Shown: positions 19,268 through 27,576 of the stretch, piece after piece
How positions within the stretch are numbered: position 1 is the first letter of the stretch
Layout: the number at the start of each line of letters is the position of its first letter
Origin: Rhizobium sp. BG4
GTDB lineage: Bacteria; Pseudomonadota; Alphaproteobacteria; Rhizobiales; Rhizobiaceae
Reading direction: 5' to 3'
NCBI RefSeq assembly: GCF_016864575.1
Contig: NZ_CP044126.1
Coordinates: 806,001 to 870,000 of the forward strand
Length of the DNA: 64,000 bases
Program-made: the position numbers and the translations under genes
Notes under the pieces: generated by a model
The model's input: only the letters and a program-made list of their open reading frames with translations
Database searches by the model: none
What the model was told of the DNA's origin: nothing

Positions 19268-19357
19268 GGCGACGCCGTTTCACGAATTTTCGGCCGCGCC
19301 TGTCGGAACCTGCGCCCTCGCTGCGTCCTTGGATCAGAACAGCGCAAGGAGAGAGCA

Positions 19358-19921
19358 ATGCGAGACCTGATCCTCACCATGGCCATGTCCCTCGACGGCT
19401 TCGTCTGCGGCCCCAACGGCGAGCTCGACTGGATCTTCAACGGCGACCAGGAAGCGATCGCCTGGAAGGTGGAGACCGTCTCGAGCGCCGGTCTGCACAT
19501 CATGGGCAGCCGCACCTTCAAGAGCATGGCCGGCTTCTGGCCGACGGCGGCGGGACCGTTTGCCGCGCCGATGAATGAGATCGCGAAGGCGGTCTTTTCG
19601 CAGCAGGGAACCTCGATTCTCGAAGCCGCAAAGACCGGGAACTGGCAGGACGCCTATGTCGCGAGCGGTGACTTGCGCGATGACATCGCAAAGCTGAAAG
19701 CCACCGGCGGCAAGCCGATCGTTGCCCACGGCGGCGCGGCCTTCGCCCGCAGCCTGATCGCCGACGATGTTGTCGATGAATACCGGCTGATGGTCTACCC
19801 GATCGCGCTCGGCAACGGCCTGCCGATCTTCTCCGGCGTCAGGCCGCTGCGCCGCCTCGAATTGGCGGGGTCGAAGACCTTTCCGAAGGGCACACAGGCG
19901 CAGGTCTACCGCCGCGCTTGA
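19358..19921 (+). CDS. Dihydrofolate-reductase-like (RibD C-terminal domain) protein
   Basis: A 187-residue cytoplasmic protein of the DHFR/RibD-reductase fold. It opens MRDLILTMAMSLDGFVCG, has HIMGSRTFKSM (family G-R-x-T/L-Y motif), IVAHGGAAFARSLIADDVVDEYRLMVYPIALG and ends LELAGSKTFPKGTQAQVY. Paralogues of this type are NAD(P)H-dependent reductases of unknown substrate, not the folate-pathway enzyme. An AAGGAGAG precedes the ATG. It sits between pbpC and treY with a clear gap on both sides. Confidence 0.85.
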   Translation: MRDLILTMAMSLDGFVCGPNGELDWIFNGDQEAIAWKVETVSSAGLHIMGSRTFKSMAGFWPTAAGPFAAPMNEIAKAVFSQQGTSILEAAKTGNWQDAYVASGDLRDDIAKLKATGGKPIVAHGGAAFARSLIADDVVDEYRLMVYPIALGNGLPIFSGVRPLRRLELAGSKTFPKGTQAQVYRRA

Positions 19922-19958
19922 TGACCTCGTCCTGAAGCCTGCAAGAGCTCAGTTGGCG

Positions 19959-19983
19959 GGAACAAAAGCCCGCCGCCGCCGTT
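19959..19983 (+). promoter_or_regulatory. EcfG (RpoE2)-type promoter of treY
   Basis: GGAAC at 19959-19963, a 16-nt spacer, then CGTT at 19980-19983, an exact match to the alphaproteobacterial general-stress promoter. The predicted start of transcription is about 25 nt upstream of the treY ATG. Confidence 0.65.
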
Positions 19984-20016
19984 CCGGATCGTTGCAATCC
20001 CGAACAAAGGCGGCTC

Positions 20017-22458
20017 ATGACGCTTCCCACATCCACCTACAGACTGCAGTTCCGCGACGGCATGACCTTCGACCGGGCGGCCGAACTCGTGCCTTATCTC
20101 AAGGCGCTCGGCATCAGCCATCTCTATGCCTCGCCGATCTTCACGGCGGCATCCGGCTCGACCCATGGCTATGACGTCACCGACGCCGGTGAAATCGACC
20201 CTGCGATCGGCGGGCGGGAAGCTTTCGAGCGGCTCTGTGCCGAGCTTAAGGAAGCCGGTCTCGGCTTGATCCTCGATATCGTGCCGAACCATATGGCGGC
20301 TTCGGTGGAAAACGCCTGGTGGCGGGATGTGCTGAGATACGGGAAGCAGAGCCGCTACGCCGGCTATTTCGACATCGACTGGTCCGAACCGCTGACACTT
20401 CCCATTCTCGGCAAGCCATTCGAGGAGGCGCTGGCCGACGGCGAACTGCAGATCGTTACTGATCAGAACACTGGCGAGCGCTCGCTCGCCTATTTCGAGA
20501 CGCATCTGCCGCTGCACCCGGATAGCCTAGCCGAAACCGGCGACATCGCCCGTCTCCACGAAGTCCAGCATTGGCGCCTGACGCACTGGAAAACAGCCGC
20601 CGCTCACCTGAGCTACCGCCGCTTCTTCGAGGTCACCGGCCTTGTCGGCCTGCGCGTCGAGGACGAGGCGGTCTTCGAAGACAGCCATCGCGTGGTTCTG
20701 GATCTCGTCCGCTCCGGTCAGGTCCAGGGTCTGCGGCTCGACCATATCGACGGTCTTGCCGACCCCAAGGCCTATCTCGACCGGTTGCGGCAGGCGACCG
20801 GGCCGGAAACCTATATCATCGTCGAAAAGATCCTCGGCCATGGCGAGACTCTGCCCGCCGATTGGCCGATTTCCGGCACGACGGGGTACGAGTTCATCTC
20901 GGCGCTTACCGATCTTTTCATCGATCCCAAGGGCATGGCAGAGCTGCAGAAGGCCTATGCCACCATCGCCCCCGGTACTGCGGATTTTCAGGAAGGGCTG
21001 CGGGCAGCCAAGACGCTGATGGTCGAGCGGAATTTTGCAGGCGAAGTCAACCGCCTGACCGGGCTCGCGAGCGCGACGCTTCCCGATACATCCGAGGCGG
21101 AAATCAAGAAGGCCATTCGCGAAATGCTGATCGCCTTTCCCGTCTATCGCACGTACGGTCAGGACGCTGCCATGGACGCGCGCGAAACCGTGATGCTGGA
21201 TAAGGTCAAGCAAGAGGCTGGCAGGCATCTCAAAGACCGCAGGGCGCTCGAAGCCATCTGCGGACTGCTGAGGAGTGGACGCGCGGAGGAATTCCAGCGG
21301 CGCTTCCAGCAATTGAGCGGCCCCGTGATGGCGAAGGCGATGGAGGACACGCTCTTTTATCGCCACAACCGGCTGCTGGCGGCCAACGAAGTCGGCGGCG
21401 AGCCGGATGCCACGCCCGGCGGCATCGAGGCCTTTCACCGCTTCATGCAAGACCGCGCCGCAGAACAGCCGCACGGGCTGTCGGCCACCTCGACCCACGA
21501 CACCAAACGCGGCGAAGACGCCCGCGCCCGCCTCTATGCCCTCAGCGAAGAGCCGGATCTCTGGCGGCGCGGCGTCGAGCGCTGGCGGCAGATGAACCGT
21601 GAGCACCTGACGGAACTGCCCGGCGGCCTGACACCCGAAGGCAATGTCGAATGGATGCTCTATCAGGCGCTCGCCGGCATCTGGCCGGAAGATTTCAGCG
21701 AGGGACGCGCGGAAAAGCTGACGGAGCGATTTGCGGCCTATGCCGAGAAGGCAATCCGCGAGGCCAAGCTCGGCACCAGCTGGGACGAGCCGCACGCGGG
21801 CTATGAGGCTGCTGTCCGCACATACGCATCGGCGCTGACTGCCTCTTCCAGCCTCACCTTCCACGAGGATTTCGCCGAGACGCTGCGGCCGGTTCTCTCC
21901 GCCGGCTATCTCAACAGCCTGTCGCAAACGCTGATCAAGCTGACCGCCCCCGGCATTCCCGATATCTATCAGGGTGCGGAGGGCTTCGACTTCAGCCTTG
22001 TCGATCCTGACAATCGCCGCCCGGTGTATTTCAAGGCATTGCGCAAGACGCTCTCGGCCCATGGCGAGATCGGCGAGCTCACGGTGCCGGTGCTGAAACA
22101 GCGGATCGTCGAGATCGGCCTGCATCTGCGCCGCCGCCAGCCGAAGCTGTTTGCCGAGGGCCGCTATCTGCCGCTCAGCATCACCGGAAGCCGGCGGGAT
22201 CATGCCGTCGCCTTCGCCCGCGCGCTCGACGGCGACTATGCGATCACGGTCGTGCCCCGGCTGATGCTCGGCTGGCTGGATCCCGGCGTGTTGTTTTCAG
22301 GGCCTGAATTCTGGGCCGATACGGCGATCGAAATCCCGCCAGGTCTACAGGGCATCAAATGCGATCTGCTGACAGGACGCCATCTCGATCCTGGGCCGAG
22401 GCTGCCGCTTGGCGACATTCTCGGCGTTCAGCCGGTCGCCCTGATCGAGCCGGATTGA
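20017..22458 (+). CDS. treY: Maltooligosyl trehalose synthase
   Basis: An 813-residue GH13 enzyme that isomerises the reducing end of malto-oligosaccharides to a trehalosyl unit (EC 5.4.99.15). The TreY hallmarks are present: STYRLQFRDGMTFDRAAELVPYLKALGISHLYASPIF at the N-terminus, LILDIVPNHMA, GLRLDHIDGLADPKAYL (catalytic Asp region), and TSTHDTKRGEDARARL followed by TAPGIPDIYQG in the C-terminal third. The partner TreZ and debranching TreX are not adjacent, which is odd because they are usually clustered. An EcfG-type promoter immediately upstream suggests that trehalose formation from glycogen is induced by general stress. Confidence 0.95.
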   Translation: MTLPTSTYRLQFRDGMTFDRAAELVPYLKALGISHLYASPIFTAASGSTHGYDVTDAGEIDPAIGGREAFERLCAELKEAGLGLILDIVPNHMAASVENAWWRDVLRYGKQSRYAGYFDIDWSEPLTLPILGKPFEEALADGELQIVTDQNTGERSLAYFETHLPLHPDSLAETGDIARLHEVQHWRLTHWKTAAAHLSYRRFFEVTGLVGLRVEDEAVFEDSHRVVLDLVRSGQVQGLRLDHIDGLADPKAYLDRLRQATGPETYIIVEKILGHGETLPADWPISGTTGYEFISALTDLFIDPKGMAELQKAYATIAPGTADFQEGLRAAKTLMVERNFAGEVNRLTGLASATLPDTSEAEIKKAIREMLIAFPVYRTYGQDAAMDARETVMLDKVKQEAGRHLKDRRALEAICGLLRSGRAEEFQRRFQQLSGPVMAKAMEDTLFYRHNRLLAANEVGGEPDATPGGIEAFHRFMQDRAAEQPHGLSATSTHDTKRGEDARARLYALSEEPDLWRRGVERWRQMNREHLTELPGGLTPEGNVEWMLYQALAGIWPEDFSEGRAEKLTERFAAYAEKAIREAKLGTSWDEPHAGYEAAVRTYASALTASSSLTFHEDFAETLRPVLSAGYLNSLSQTLIKLTAPGIPDIYQGAEGFDFSLVDPDNRRPVYFKALRKTLSAHGEIGELTVPVLKQRIVEIGLHLRRRQPKLFAEGRYLPLSITGSRRDHAVAFARALDGDYAITVVPRLMLGWLDPGVLFSGPEFWADTAIEIPPGLQGIKCDLLTGRHLDPGPRLPLGDILGVQPVALIEPD

Positions 22459-22487
22459 TGATTTTCAGATGGGATGAAAATTCCAGC

Positions 22488-22518
22488 TTGACCTTCCAGT
22501 TGCTGGAAGGTTCATAAG
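22488..22518 (+). promoter_or_regulatory. CueR operator/promoter of copA
   Basis: The dyad ACCTTCC-N7-GGAAGGT at 22491-22511 is an exact CueR/HmrR-type operator. It lies between a -35 (TTGACC, 22488-22493) and a -10 (CATAAG, 22513-22518) with the long 19-nt spacer typical of MerR-family promoters, which the regulator must untwist to activate. Confidence 0.9.
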
Positions 22519-22553
22519 CTTATCCACTGCCCGCTTGGGCAAAGGAGAAGCCT

Positions 22554-25073
22554 ATGGATAATCACGACCATTCCCACCATCACGGCCACGGAGCGCATGA
22601 TTGCTGCTCCGGCCATAGCCACGGCACTGGTGCCGAGGCTCCGGTTACGCGCGATCCCGTCTGCGGCATGACAGTCGATCCGAACGCCGGCAAGCCGAGC
22701 CTCGTCCACGAAGGACACACCTACCATTTCTGCTGCGACGGCTGCCGCACGAAGTTTGAAGCGGCGCCGCAGGATTATCTGACTGCCAAGGATCCTGTCT
22801 GCGGCATGTCGGTCGACCGCTCGACGGCAAAGCACTTTCTGAAGCATGAGGGCGAGAAGTTCTATTTCTGCTCCGCGGGCTGCAAGGCGAAATTCGAGGC
22901 GAACCCGGCGGATTACCGCGACGGCAACCGCCCGGCACCGAAGCCCATGCCGAAAGGCACGCAGTATACCTGCCCGATGCATCCCGAGGTGATCAGCGAT
23001 CATCCCGGCGACTGCCCGAAATGCGGCATGGCGCTGGAGCCGATGGGCATCCCCCCGGCAGACGAAGGCCCGAACCCGGAGCTTGTCGATTTCACCCGCC
23101 GCTTCTGGGTGAGCGCCGTGCTCGCCTTTCCGCTGCTGGCGCTGACCATGGGGCCGATGATCGGCCTGCCACTGCGCGACATGATCGGCGAGGCGCGTGC
23201 CGTCTGGCTGGAGCTTGCGCTGGCGACGCCCGTCGTGCTCTGGGCCGCCATTCCCTTCTTCCGCCGCGCCTGGGCATCCCTCGTCAACCGCAGCCCGAAC
23301 ATGTGGACGCTGATCGGCCTCGGCGTCGGCACCGCCTATCTCTACAGCGTCGTCGCGACATTGGCGCCCGGCCTGTTCCCGATGAGCATTCGCGGCCATG
23401 GCGATACGGTCCCTGTCTATTTCGAGGCTGCTGCCGTCATCGTGGCGCTGGTCTTTGTCGGCCAGCTTCTTGAACTGAAGGCACGCGAGCGCACGGGATC
23501 GGCGATCCGCGCCCTGCTCGACCTTGCCCCGAAGACCGCCCGGCGGATCAATGCCGATGGCAGCGAGATCGATATCGAGGTCGACGACATCGCCAAGGGC
23601 GACCGCCTGCGGGTGCGCCTCGGCGAGCGCGTGCCGGTCGATGGACTGGTGAGCGAAGGACAATCGACCATCGATGAATCGATGATCACAGGCGAGCCGC
23701 TGCCAGTCGAAAAGACCAGCGGCGATGCCGTCACCGGCGGCACGATGAACCGCAACGGCAGCTTCATCATGACCGCCGAGCGAGTCGGCGCCGAGACGAC
23801 CCTGTCGCAGATCGTCGACATGGTCGCCAAGGCGCAGCGCTCCCGCGCGCCGATCCAGGGCGCCGTCGATCGCGTCTCGGCCGTGTTCGTGCCCGCCGTC
23901 GTCGCCGTCGCGATCATCGCCTTCGGCGCCTGGATGATCGTCGGGCCGGAGCCGCGCCTCGCCCATGCACTGATCGCAGCCGTCGCCGTGCTGATCATCG
24001 CCTGCCCCTGCGCCCTCGGTCTTGCAACGCCGATGTCGATCATGATCGCCACGGGACGCGGCGCCCAGGAAGGCGTGCTGATCAAGGACGCGGAAGCGCT
24101 GGAGCGCTTCTCCAAGGTCGATACGTTGATCGTCGACAAGACGGGCACCCTGACCGAGGGAAAACCGCGCCTCACCGACGTCGTTGCTCTCGGCGGCATC
24201 GGCGAAAGCCGACTGCTCGCCGCTGCGGCCAGTCTCGAACGCGGCTCGGAACATCCGCTCGCCGAGGCAATAGTTGCCGGTGCAGAAGAGCACGGCATTG
24301 GAACCACCGACGTCGCCTCCTTCGAAGCAGTCACCGGCAAGGGTGTGTCCGGCCTCGTCGGCGGCGCGAAAGTCGCGCTCGGAAATGCCGCGATGATGAA
24401 GGATCTCGGGATCGACACCTCGGCGCTCTATCAACAGATCATCGCGCTGCGCGATGAGGGCAAGACCGTGATGTTCGTCACCATCGACGGCAGCCTCGCC
24501 GGCTTCGTCGCCGTCGCCGACCGGATCAAGCCGACAACGGCCGCTGCCATCAGCGCATTGCACGAAAGCGGCCTGCGGATCATCATGGCGACCGGTGACA
24601 ACGAGCGGACCGCCAAGGCCGTGGCAAGGCAACTCGGTATCGACGAAGTGCGCGCCGACGTCCTGCCGGAGGGCAAGAAGGCGCTGATCGACGAGCTGCA
24701 TGCCAAGGGCGCCGTCGTCGCCATGGCCGGTGACGGCGTCAACGACGCTCCCGCGCTGGCAGCGGCCGATGTCGGCATTGCCATGGGCACCGGCGCCGAT
24801 GTGGCGATGGAAAGCGCCGGGATTACCCTGGTGAAGGGCGATCTCAACGGCATCGTCCGCGCCCGCCGTCTGGCGGAAGCGACGATGCGCAATATCCGCC
24901 AGAACCTCGGCTTCGCCTTCGGCTATAATGCGCTCGGCGTTCCCGTTGCAGCAGGCATCCTCTATCCGGTGCTCGGCCTGCTGCTCTCGCCGATGATCGC
25001 TGCCGCGGCGATGAGCCTGTCCTCGGTCTCGGTCATCGCCAACGCGCTGCGACTGCGCGTGCAGAAACTTTAG
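22554..25073 (+). CDS. copA: Copper-exporting P1B-type ATPase with two YHS domains
   Basis: An 839-residue inner-membrane ATPase that exports Cu(I). The N-terminus is a His-rich stretch followed by two tandem YHS-type metal domains (DPVCGMTVD...FCCDGCRTKFE and DPVCGMSVD...FCSAGCKAKFE), then a heavy-metal-binding YTCPMHPEV/CPKCGMALEP module in place of the usual HMA domains. Eight TM helices follow, with the transport motif CPC at 484-486, phosphorylation site Asp528 in DKTGTLTEGKP, the HP motif in SEHPLAEAI, and GDGVNDAPAL. Transcription is from the CueR-type promoter at 22488-22518. The regulator gene follows after 9 nt. Rhizobial ActP is the closest named relative. Confidence 0.95.
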   Translation: MDNHDHSHHHGHGAHDCCSGHSHGTGAEAPVTRDPVCGMTVDPNAGKPSLVHEGHTYHFCCDGCRTKFEAAPQDYLTAKDPVCGMSVDRSTAKHFLKHEGEKFYFCSAGCKAKFEANPADYRDGNRPAPKPMPKGTQYTCPMHPEVISDHPGDCPKCGMALEPMGIPPADEGPNPELVDFTRRFWVSAVLAFPLLALTMGPMIGLPLRDMIGEARAVWLELALATPVVLWAAIPFFRRAWASLVNRSPNMWTLIGLGVGTAYLYSVVATLAPGLFPMSIRGHGDTVPVYFEAAAVIVALVFVGQLLELKARERTGSAIRALLDLAPKTARRINADGSEIDIEVDDIAKGDRLRVRLGERVPVDGLVSEGQSTIDESMITGEPLPVEKTSGDAVTGGTMNRNGSFIMTAERVGAETTLSQIVDMVAKAQRSRAPIQGAVDRVSAVFVPAVVAVAIIAFGAWMIVGPEPRLAHALIAAVAVLIIACPCALGLATPMSIMIATGRGAQEGVLIKDAEALERFSKVDTLIVDKTGTLTEGKPRLTDVVALGGIGESRLLAAAASLERGSEHPLAEAIVAGAEEHGIGTTDVASFEAVTGKGVSGLVGGAKVALGNAAMMKDLGIDTSALYQQIIALRDEGKTVMFVTIDGSLAGFVAVADRIKPTTAAAISALHESGLRIIMATGDNERTAKAVARQLGIDEVRADVLPEGKKALIDELHAKGAVVAMAGDGVNDAPALAAADVGIAMGTGADVAMESAGITLVKGDLNGIVRARRLAEATMRNIRQNLGFAFGYNALGVPVAAGILYPVLGLLLSPMIAAAAMSLSSVSVIANALRLRVQKL

Positions 25074-25082
25074 GAGACTTCG

Positions 25083-25478
25083 ATGAATATCGGCGAAGCA
25101 TCCGATCGCTCCGGCCTTCCGGCAAAGACGATCCGCTATTACGAGGATATCGGCCTGATCCGCCCCGAAAGGGGCGGAAACGGCTATCGCGACTACGATA
25201 TCTCTGACGTCCACAAGCTGCGCTTCCTGCAGCGCTCCCGCGGCCTCGGCTTTTCCGTCGAGGAATGCCGCCAGCTGCTTGCGCTCTATGAAGACAAGAG
25301 CCGCGCCAGCGCCGACGTCAAGGACATCGCCCAGACCAAGCTTACCGAGATCGACCAGAAGATCCGCGAGATGATGGAGCTGCGCCGCACGCTGGAACAT
25401 CTCGTTCACGCCTGCCACGGTAACGACCGGCCGGATTGCCCGATACTGGAGGAGCTTTCGGAGGGGGCGAAGGTCTAG
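25083..25478 (+). CDS. cueR: Cu(I)-responsive MerR-family regulator CueR/HmrR
   Basis: A 131-residue copper sensor. The N-terminal winged HTH reads NIGEASDRSGLPAKTIRYYEDIGLI, followed by the dimerisation helix and a C-terminal metal loop CHGNDRPDC with Cys111 and Cys119, equivalent to Cys112 and Cys120 of E. coli CueR and diagnostic for +1 metal ions. It is the second gene of the copA-cueR unit and would both sense copper and activate the upstream operator. The stop overlaps the 3' end of the convergent vapC gene by 4 nt. Confidence 0.95.
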   Translation: MNIGEASDRSGLPAKTIRYYEDIGLIRPERGGNGYRDYDISDVHKLRFLQRSRGLGFSVEECRQLLALYEDKSRASADVKDIAQTKLTEIDQKIREMMELRRTLEHLVHACHGNDRPDCPILEELSEGAKV

Positions 25479-25906
25479 AAATCCGGGCCGATCGCCCTGA
25501 TATCCGTCAACGCGAAACCGGCATCCTTGGTGAGGATCGGCAGGTTCCGGCTTTTCGCGACGGCATAATGAAAGCAATCCGCAAGATTGAGCGCATCGTT
25601 GCGCTTGTCATCGACATGACGGTGCCTGCCATGGAGGTCGAAGGCTCTCAGCGCGAGGTCGTTGTCATCAGGCGTGACAGGCAGCACGACGATATCCGCC
25701 AGCCGGATAAAGGCACCCAGTCTTTCTTGAGCTTCAGCCATCGAGCCTTGGGATTTCTTGCGATAGAGCGCCGCGGCGGCTTCCCAGACCGCGATAACGG
25801 ATGTGCAAAGCGATCCCGGGGCGGCTTCTTCGAGCGCAGTGATGAAGCGATCTGACTGCGGCTCCTGCAACAAGATAGCCAGCATTACCGATGCATCGAC
25901 GAACAT
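25475..25906 (-). CDS. vapC: VapC-family PIN-domain toxin
   Basis: A 143-residue PIN-domain ribonuclease toxin. The acidic residues expected for Mg2+ binding are visible: Asp4 in MFVDASVML, Glu in VIAVWEAAAAL, Asp in LNLADCFHYAVAK and the C-terminal LTKDAGF Asp. It directly follows its antitoxin gene, sharing one base with it, and converges on cueR with a 4-nt overlap. Family members usually cleave tRNA or rRNA; the target here is unknown. Confidence 0.92.
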   Translation of the reverse strand: MFVDASVMLAILLQEPQSDRFITALEEAAPGSLCTSVIAVWEAAAALYRKKSQGSMAEAQERLGAFIRLADIVVLPVTPDDNDLALRAFDLHGRHRHVDDKRNDALNLADCFHYAVAKSRNLPILTKDAGFALTDIRAIGPDF

Positions 25907-26145
25907 CAGTAACCGCCGCTCAGTTCGTCGAAGAAGGCCTTGTCCAGCACCACGTCATTATCAGGCAGAGCAGCAATCTGCGCCTGCAGCGGCTTTAGCC
26001 GCGCGGCAAGAGGCAGTTTCTCATCGTGACGGCGAAGTTCACCTTCCAGCGCAAGGAGAACAGCCTCGGTTTTATTGACGTGCATCTTGGCCGCCAGCTC
26101 TTCAGCCAGCTGATTGACGCGCTCATTTCTGATATTCAGCGGCAT
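25906..26145 (-). CDS. vapB: VapB-family antitoxin
   Basis: A 79-residue antitoxin of the Rv0623/PSK type. The N-terminal ribbon-helix-helix (PLNIRNERVNQLAEELAAKMHVNKTEAVLLALEGEL) binds DNA, and the C-terminal DNDVVLDKAFFDELSGGY wraps the toxin. It precedes vapC with overlapping stop and start, and the operon promoter carries an inverted repeat that fits autoregulation. Confidence 0.92.
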   Translation of the reverse strand: MPLNIRNERVNQLAEELAAKMHVNKTEAVLLALEGELRRHDEKLPLAARLKPLQAQIAALPDNDVVLDKAFFDELSGGY

Positions 26146-26156
26146 GTCAGCATCCT

Positions 26157-26188
26157 TGTGTAGACATACACAATATAGCGTCTACACA
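26157..26188 (-). promoter_or_regulatory. vapBC operator: 9-bp inverted repeat over the promoter
   Basis: TGTGTAGAC (26157-26165) and GTCTACACA (26180-26188) are perfect inverted arms 14 nt apart, starting 12 nt upstream of the vapB ATG. A TATATTG-like -10 on the minus strand lies between the arms, so bound VapBC would occlude RNA polymerase. Confidence 0.7.
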
Positions 26189-26226
26189 GGCTCGCGCCAA
26201 GAACTCGAAAAATTTGATGAGGCCGT

Positions 26227-26261
26227 GGAATAAATCCCGGCCAGCATCCGTATACTCAATC
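26227..26261 (+). promoter_or_regulatory. Candidate ECF-sigma auto-promoter
   Basis: GGAATAA (26227-26233), 15 nt, then CGTATA (26249-26254) resembles the GGAA/CGT architecture of ECF promoters. The next plausible +1 falls at 26261-26262, on the ATG of the sigma gene itself, so the transcript may have no leader. Confidence 0.45.
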
Positions 26262-26801
26262 ATGGAACGGAAAGAACGCCCATTCGATGTCATCGGACAG
26301 CTCGCAGCGCTCAGGCGCTATGCGCGTGCCCTGGTGCGCAATTCGGATGAGGCCGAGGATCTGGTGCATGATGCGCTGGTGCGCGCCTACGAGAAGCGTC
26401 AGAGCTTCCGCGGCGGCGGCAATCTTCGGACGTGGCTGCTTTCCATCGTTCACAACGCTCATATCGATCGCGTTCGCCAGAACCGGTCGCTGACACGCAG
26501 GCATGACGAAGCGGCCCTCGAGGCGGACCAGTCGCTGCCGGCAGGGCAGGAGCACGCCGTGCGCCTCCAGCAGGTTCGCGACGCCTTCTTCAACCTGCCG
26601 GAGGAACAGCGAGAGGCGCTGCATCTCGTCGCCATCGAAGACCTGTCCTATCACGAAGCCGCGGCATCGCTCGGCATTCCCGTGGGTACGCTGATGTCGC
26701 GCATTTCGCGTGCCCGCGCTCAGCTTCGGGAATTCGAGGAGAAGACGCCGCGCGTTTCGCACCTGCGCTTAATCGGAGGGAACGGCAATGAAAGCAGTTG
26801 A
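26262..26801 (+). CDS. ECF (group 4) RNA polymerase sigma factor
   Basis: A 179-residue extracytoplasmic-function sigma factor. Region 2 spans about residues 12-75 (LRRYARALVRNSDEAEDLVHDALVRAYEKR...LRTWLLSIVHNAHIDRVR) and region 4 about 110-165 (FFNLPEEQREALHLVAIEDLSYHEAAASLGIPVGTLMSRISRAR). The frame is open further upstream, but the ATG at 26262 is chosen because family homology begins there and a candidate ECF promoter ends 7 nt before it. The 3' end overlaps the next gene, a presumed membrane anti-sigma factor, by 14 nt. Confidence 0.92.
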   Translation: MERKERPFDVIGQLAALRRYARALVRNSDEAEDLVHDALVRAYEKRQSFRGGGNLRTWLLSIVHNAHIDRVRQNRSLTRRHDEAALEADQSLPAGQEHAVRLQQVRDAFFNLPEEQREALHLVAIEDLSYHEAAASLGIPVGTLMSRISRARAQLREFEEKTPRVSHLRLIGGNGNESS

Positions 26802-27555
26802 TCCGATCATCGATACCGATCTCGACGCCTATGTTGACGGCGAGCTGGATGTTGCGCGCCGCATTCAGGTGGAATCCTACCTCTCTGAGAACCCTGACAT
26901 CGCCGCCAAGGTGATGGCCGATCTCAGCATGAAGGGTGAACTGCGCCTGGCGCTTGCCGGCGAGGATACATTCGGCCGGATCGAGACGCGCGATGCCGCA
27001 CGCCGCCTGGAGCGTGGCCTTTCCTACGGCCGCATCCTGCATACGGTTCAGCGGATTGCCGCCGTCGCCGTGCTCGTAGCCGCTGGCTGGGTCGCTCATA
27101 CCTCGTTCGGCGCCTTCACGGCAACGGAAGTGGCTGCTTCTACACCGGCCCCGGCCTATGTCGAAGACGCCGTTCGCGCCTACCAGACGGCGCAGTTGCG
27201 CCAGACCATGCCGTCGCAGACGGCACCGCATTACAACGCCGACGAAATTCGTGCGGCGACCGCAATTACCATGCCCGAGCTGCCGAAGGGCTGGAAGGTC
27301 TCTGATGTTCAGATCTTCCCGTCGGAATTCGGCCCGAGCGTTGAGATGGCTATCCAGGAAGCGGACGGGAAGCAGCTTTCGCTGTTTGCCGTCAGGCCGG
27401 GGGCGTTTGCCGTGCAACCGGTTGGTCATCTCGCGCTCGACAATGCAGAAGCCGCCTACTGGCAAATCGGCGAAGTGGCCTATGCCCTCGTTGCCGGTGA
27501 CGGTGGTTCCAACCTCGATAGGGCGGCCGAAGGCCTTGCCCGTTCGCTGTACTAG
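26788..27555 (+). CDS. Membrane-anchored anti-sigma factor (predicted)
   Basis: A 255-residue protein. The N-terminus (TDLDAYVDGELDVARRIQVESYLSENPDIAAKV) is the typical anti-sigma fold but lacks the HxxxCxxC zinc motif of ZAS proteins. One TM helix (AAVAVLVAAGWVAHTSF, ~residues 89-105) is followed by a ~150-residue periplasmic domain of unknown ligand. The 14-nt overlap with the ECF sigma gene argues that it is the cognate inhibitor; the signal that releases sigma is unknown. The Bax-inhibitor-1 gene follows after 21 nt and may share the transcript. Confidence 0.85.
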   Translation: MKAVDPIIDTDLDAYVDGELDVARRIQVESYLSENPDIAAKVMADLSMKGELRLALAGEDTFGRIETRDAARRLERGLSYGRILHTVQRIAAVAVLVAAGWVAHTSFGAFTATEVAASTPAPAYVEDAVRAYQTAQLRQTMPSQTAPHYNADEIRAATAITMPELPKGWKVSDVQIFPSEFGPSVEMAIQEADGKQLSLFAVRPGAFAVQPVGHLALDNAEAAYWQIGEVAYALVAGDGGSNLDRAAEGLARSLY

Positions 27556-27576
27556 TTTGAAACCGAGGAGATCAGA

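Noticed and set aside
19304..19330. GGAAC upstream of the DHFR-like gene with a CGTC-like element.
   Set aside because: The spacer is only about 13 nt, too short for the EcfG consensus.
22512..25577. A very long open frame on the strand opposite copA and cueR (about 1021 codons).
   Set aside because: It is low-complexity, rich in Arg, Asp, Gly and His, as expected from the antisense of GC-rich coding DNA. copA and cueR on the other strand have clear motifs.
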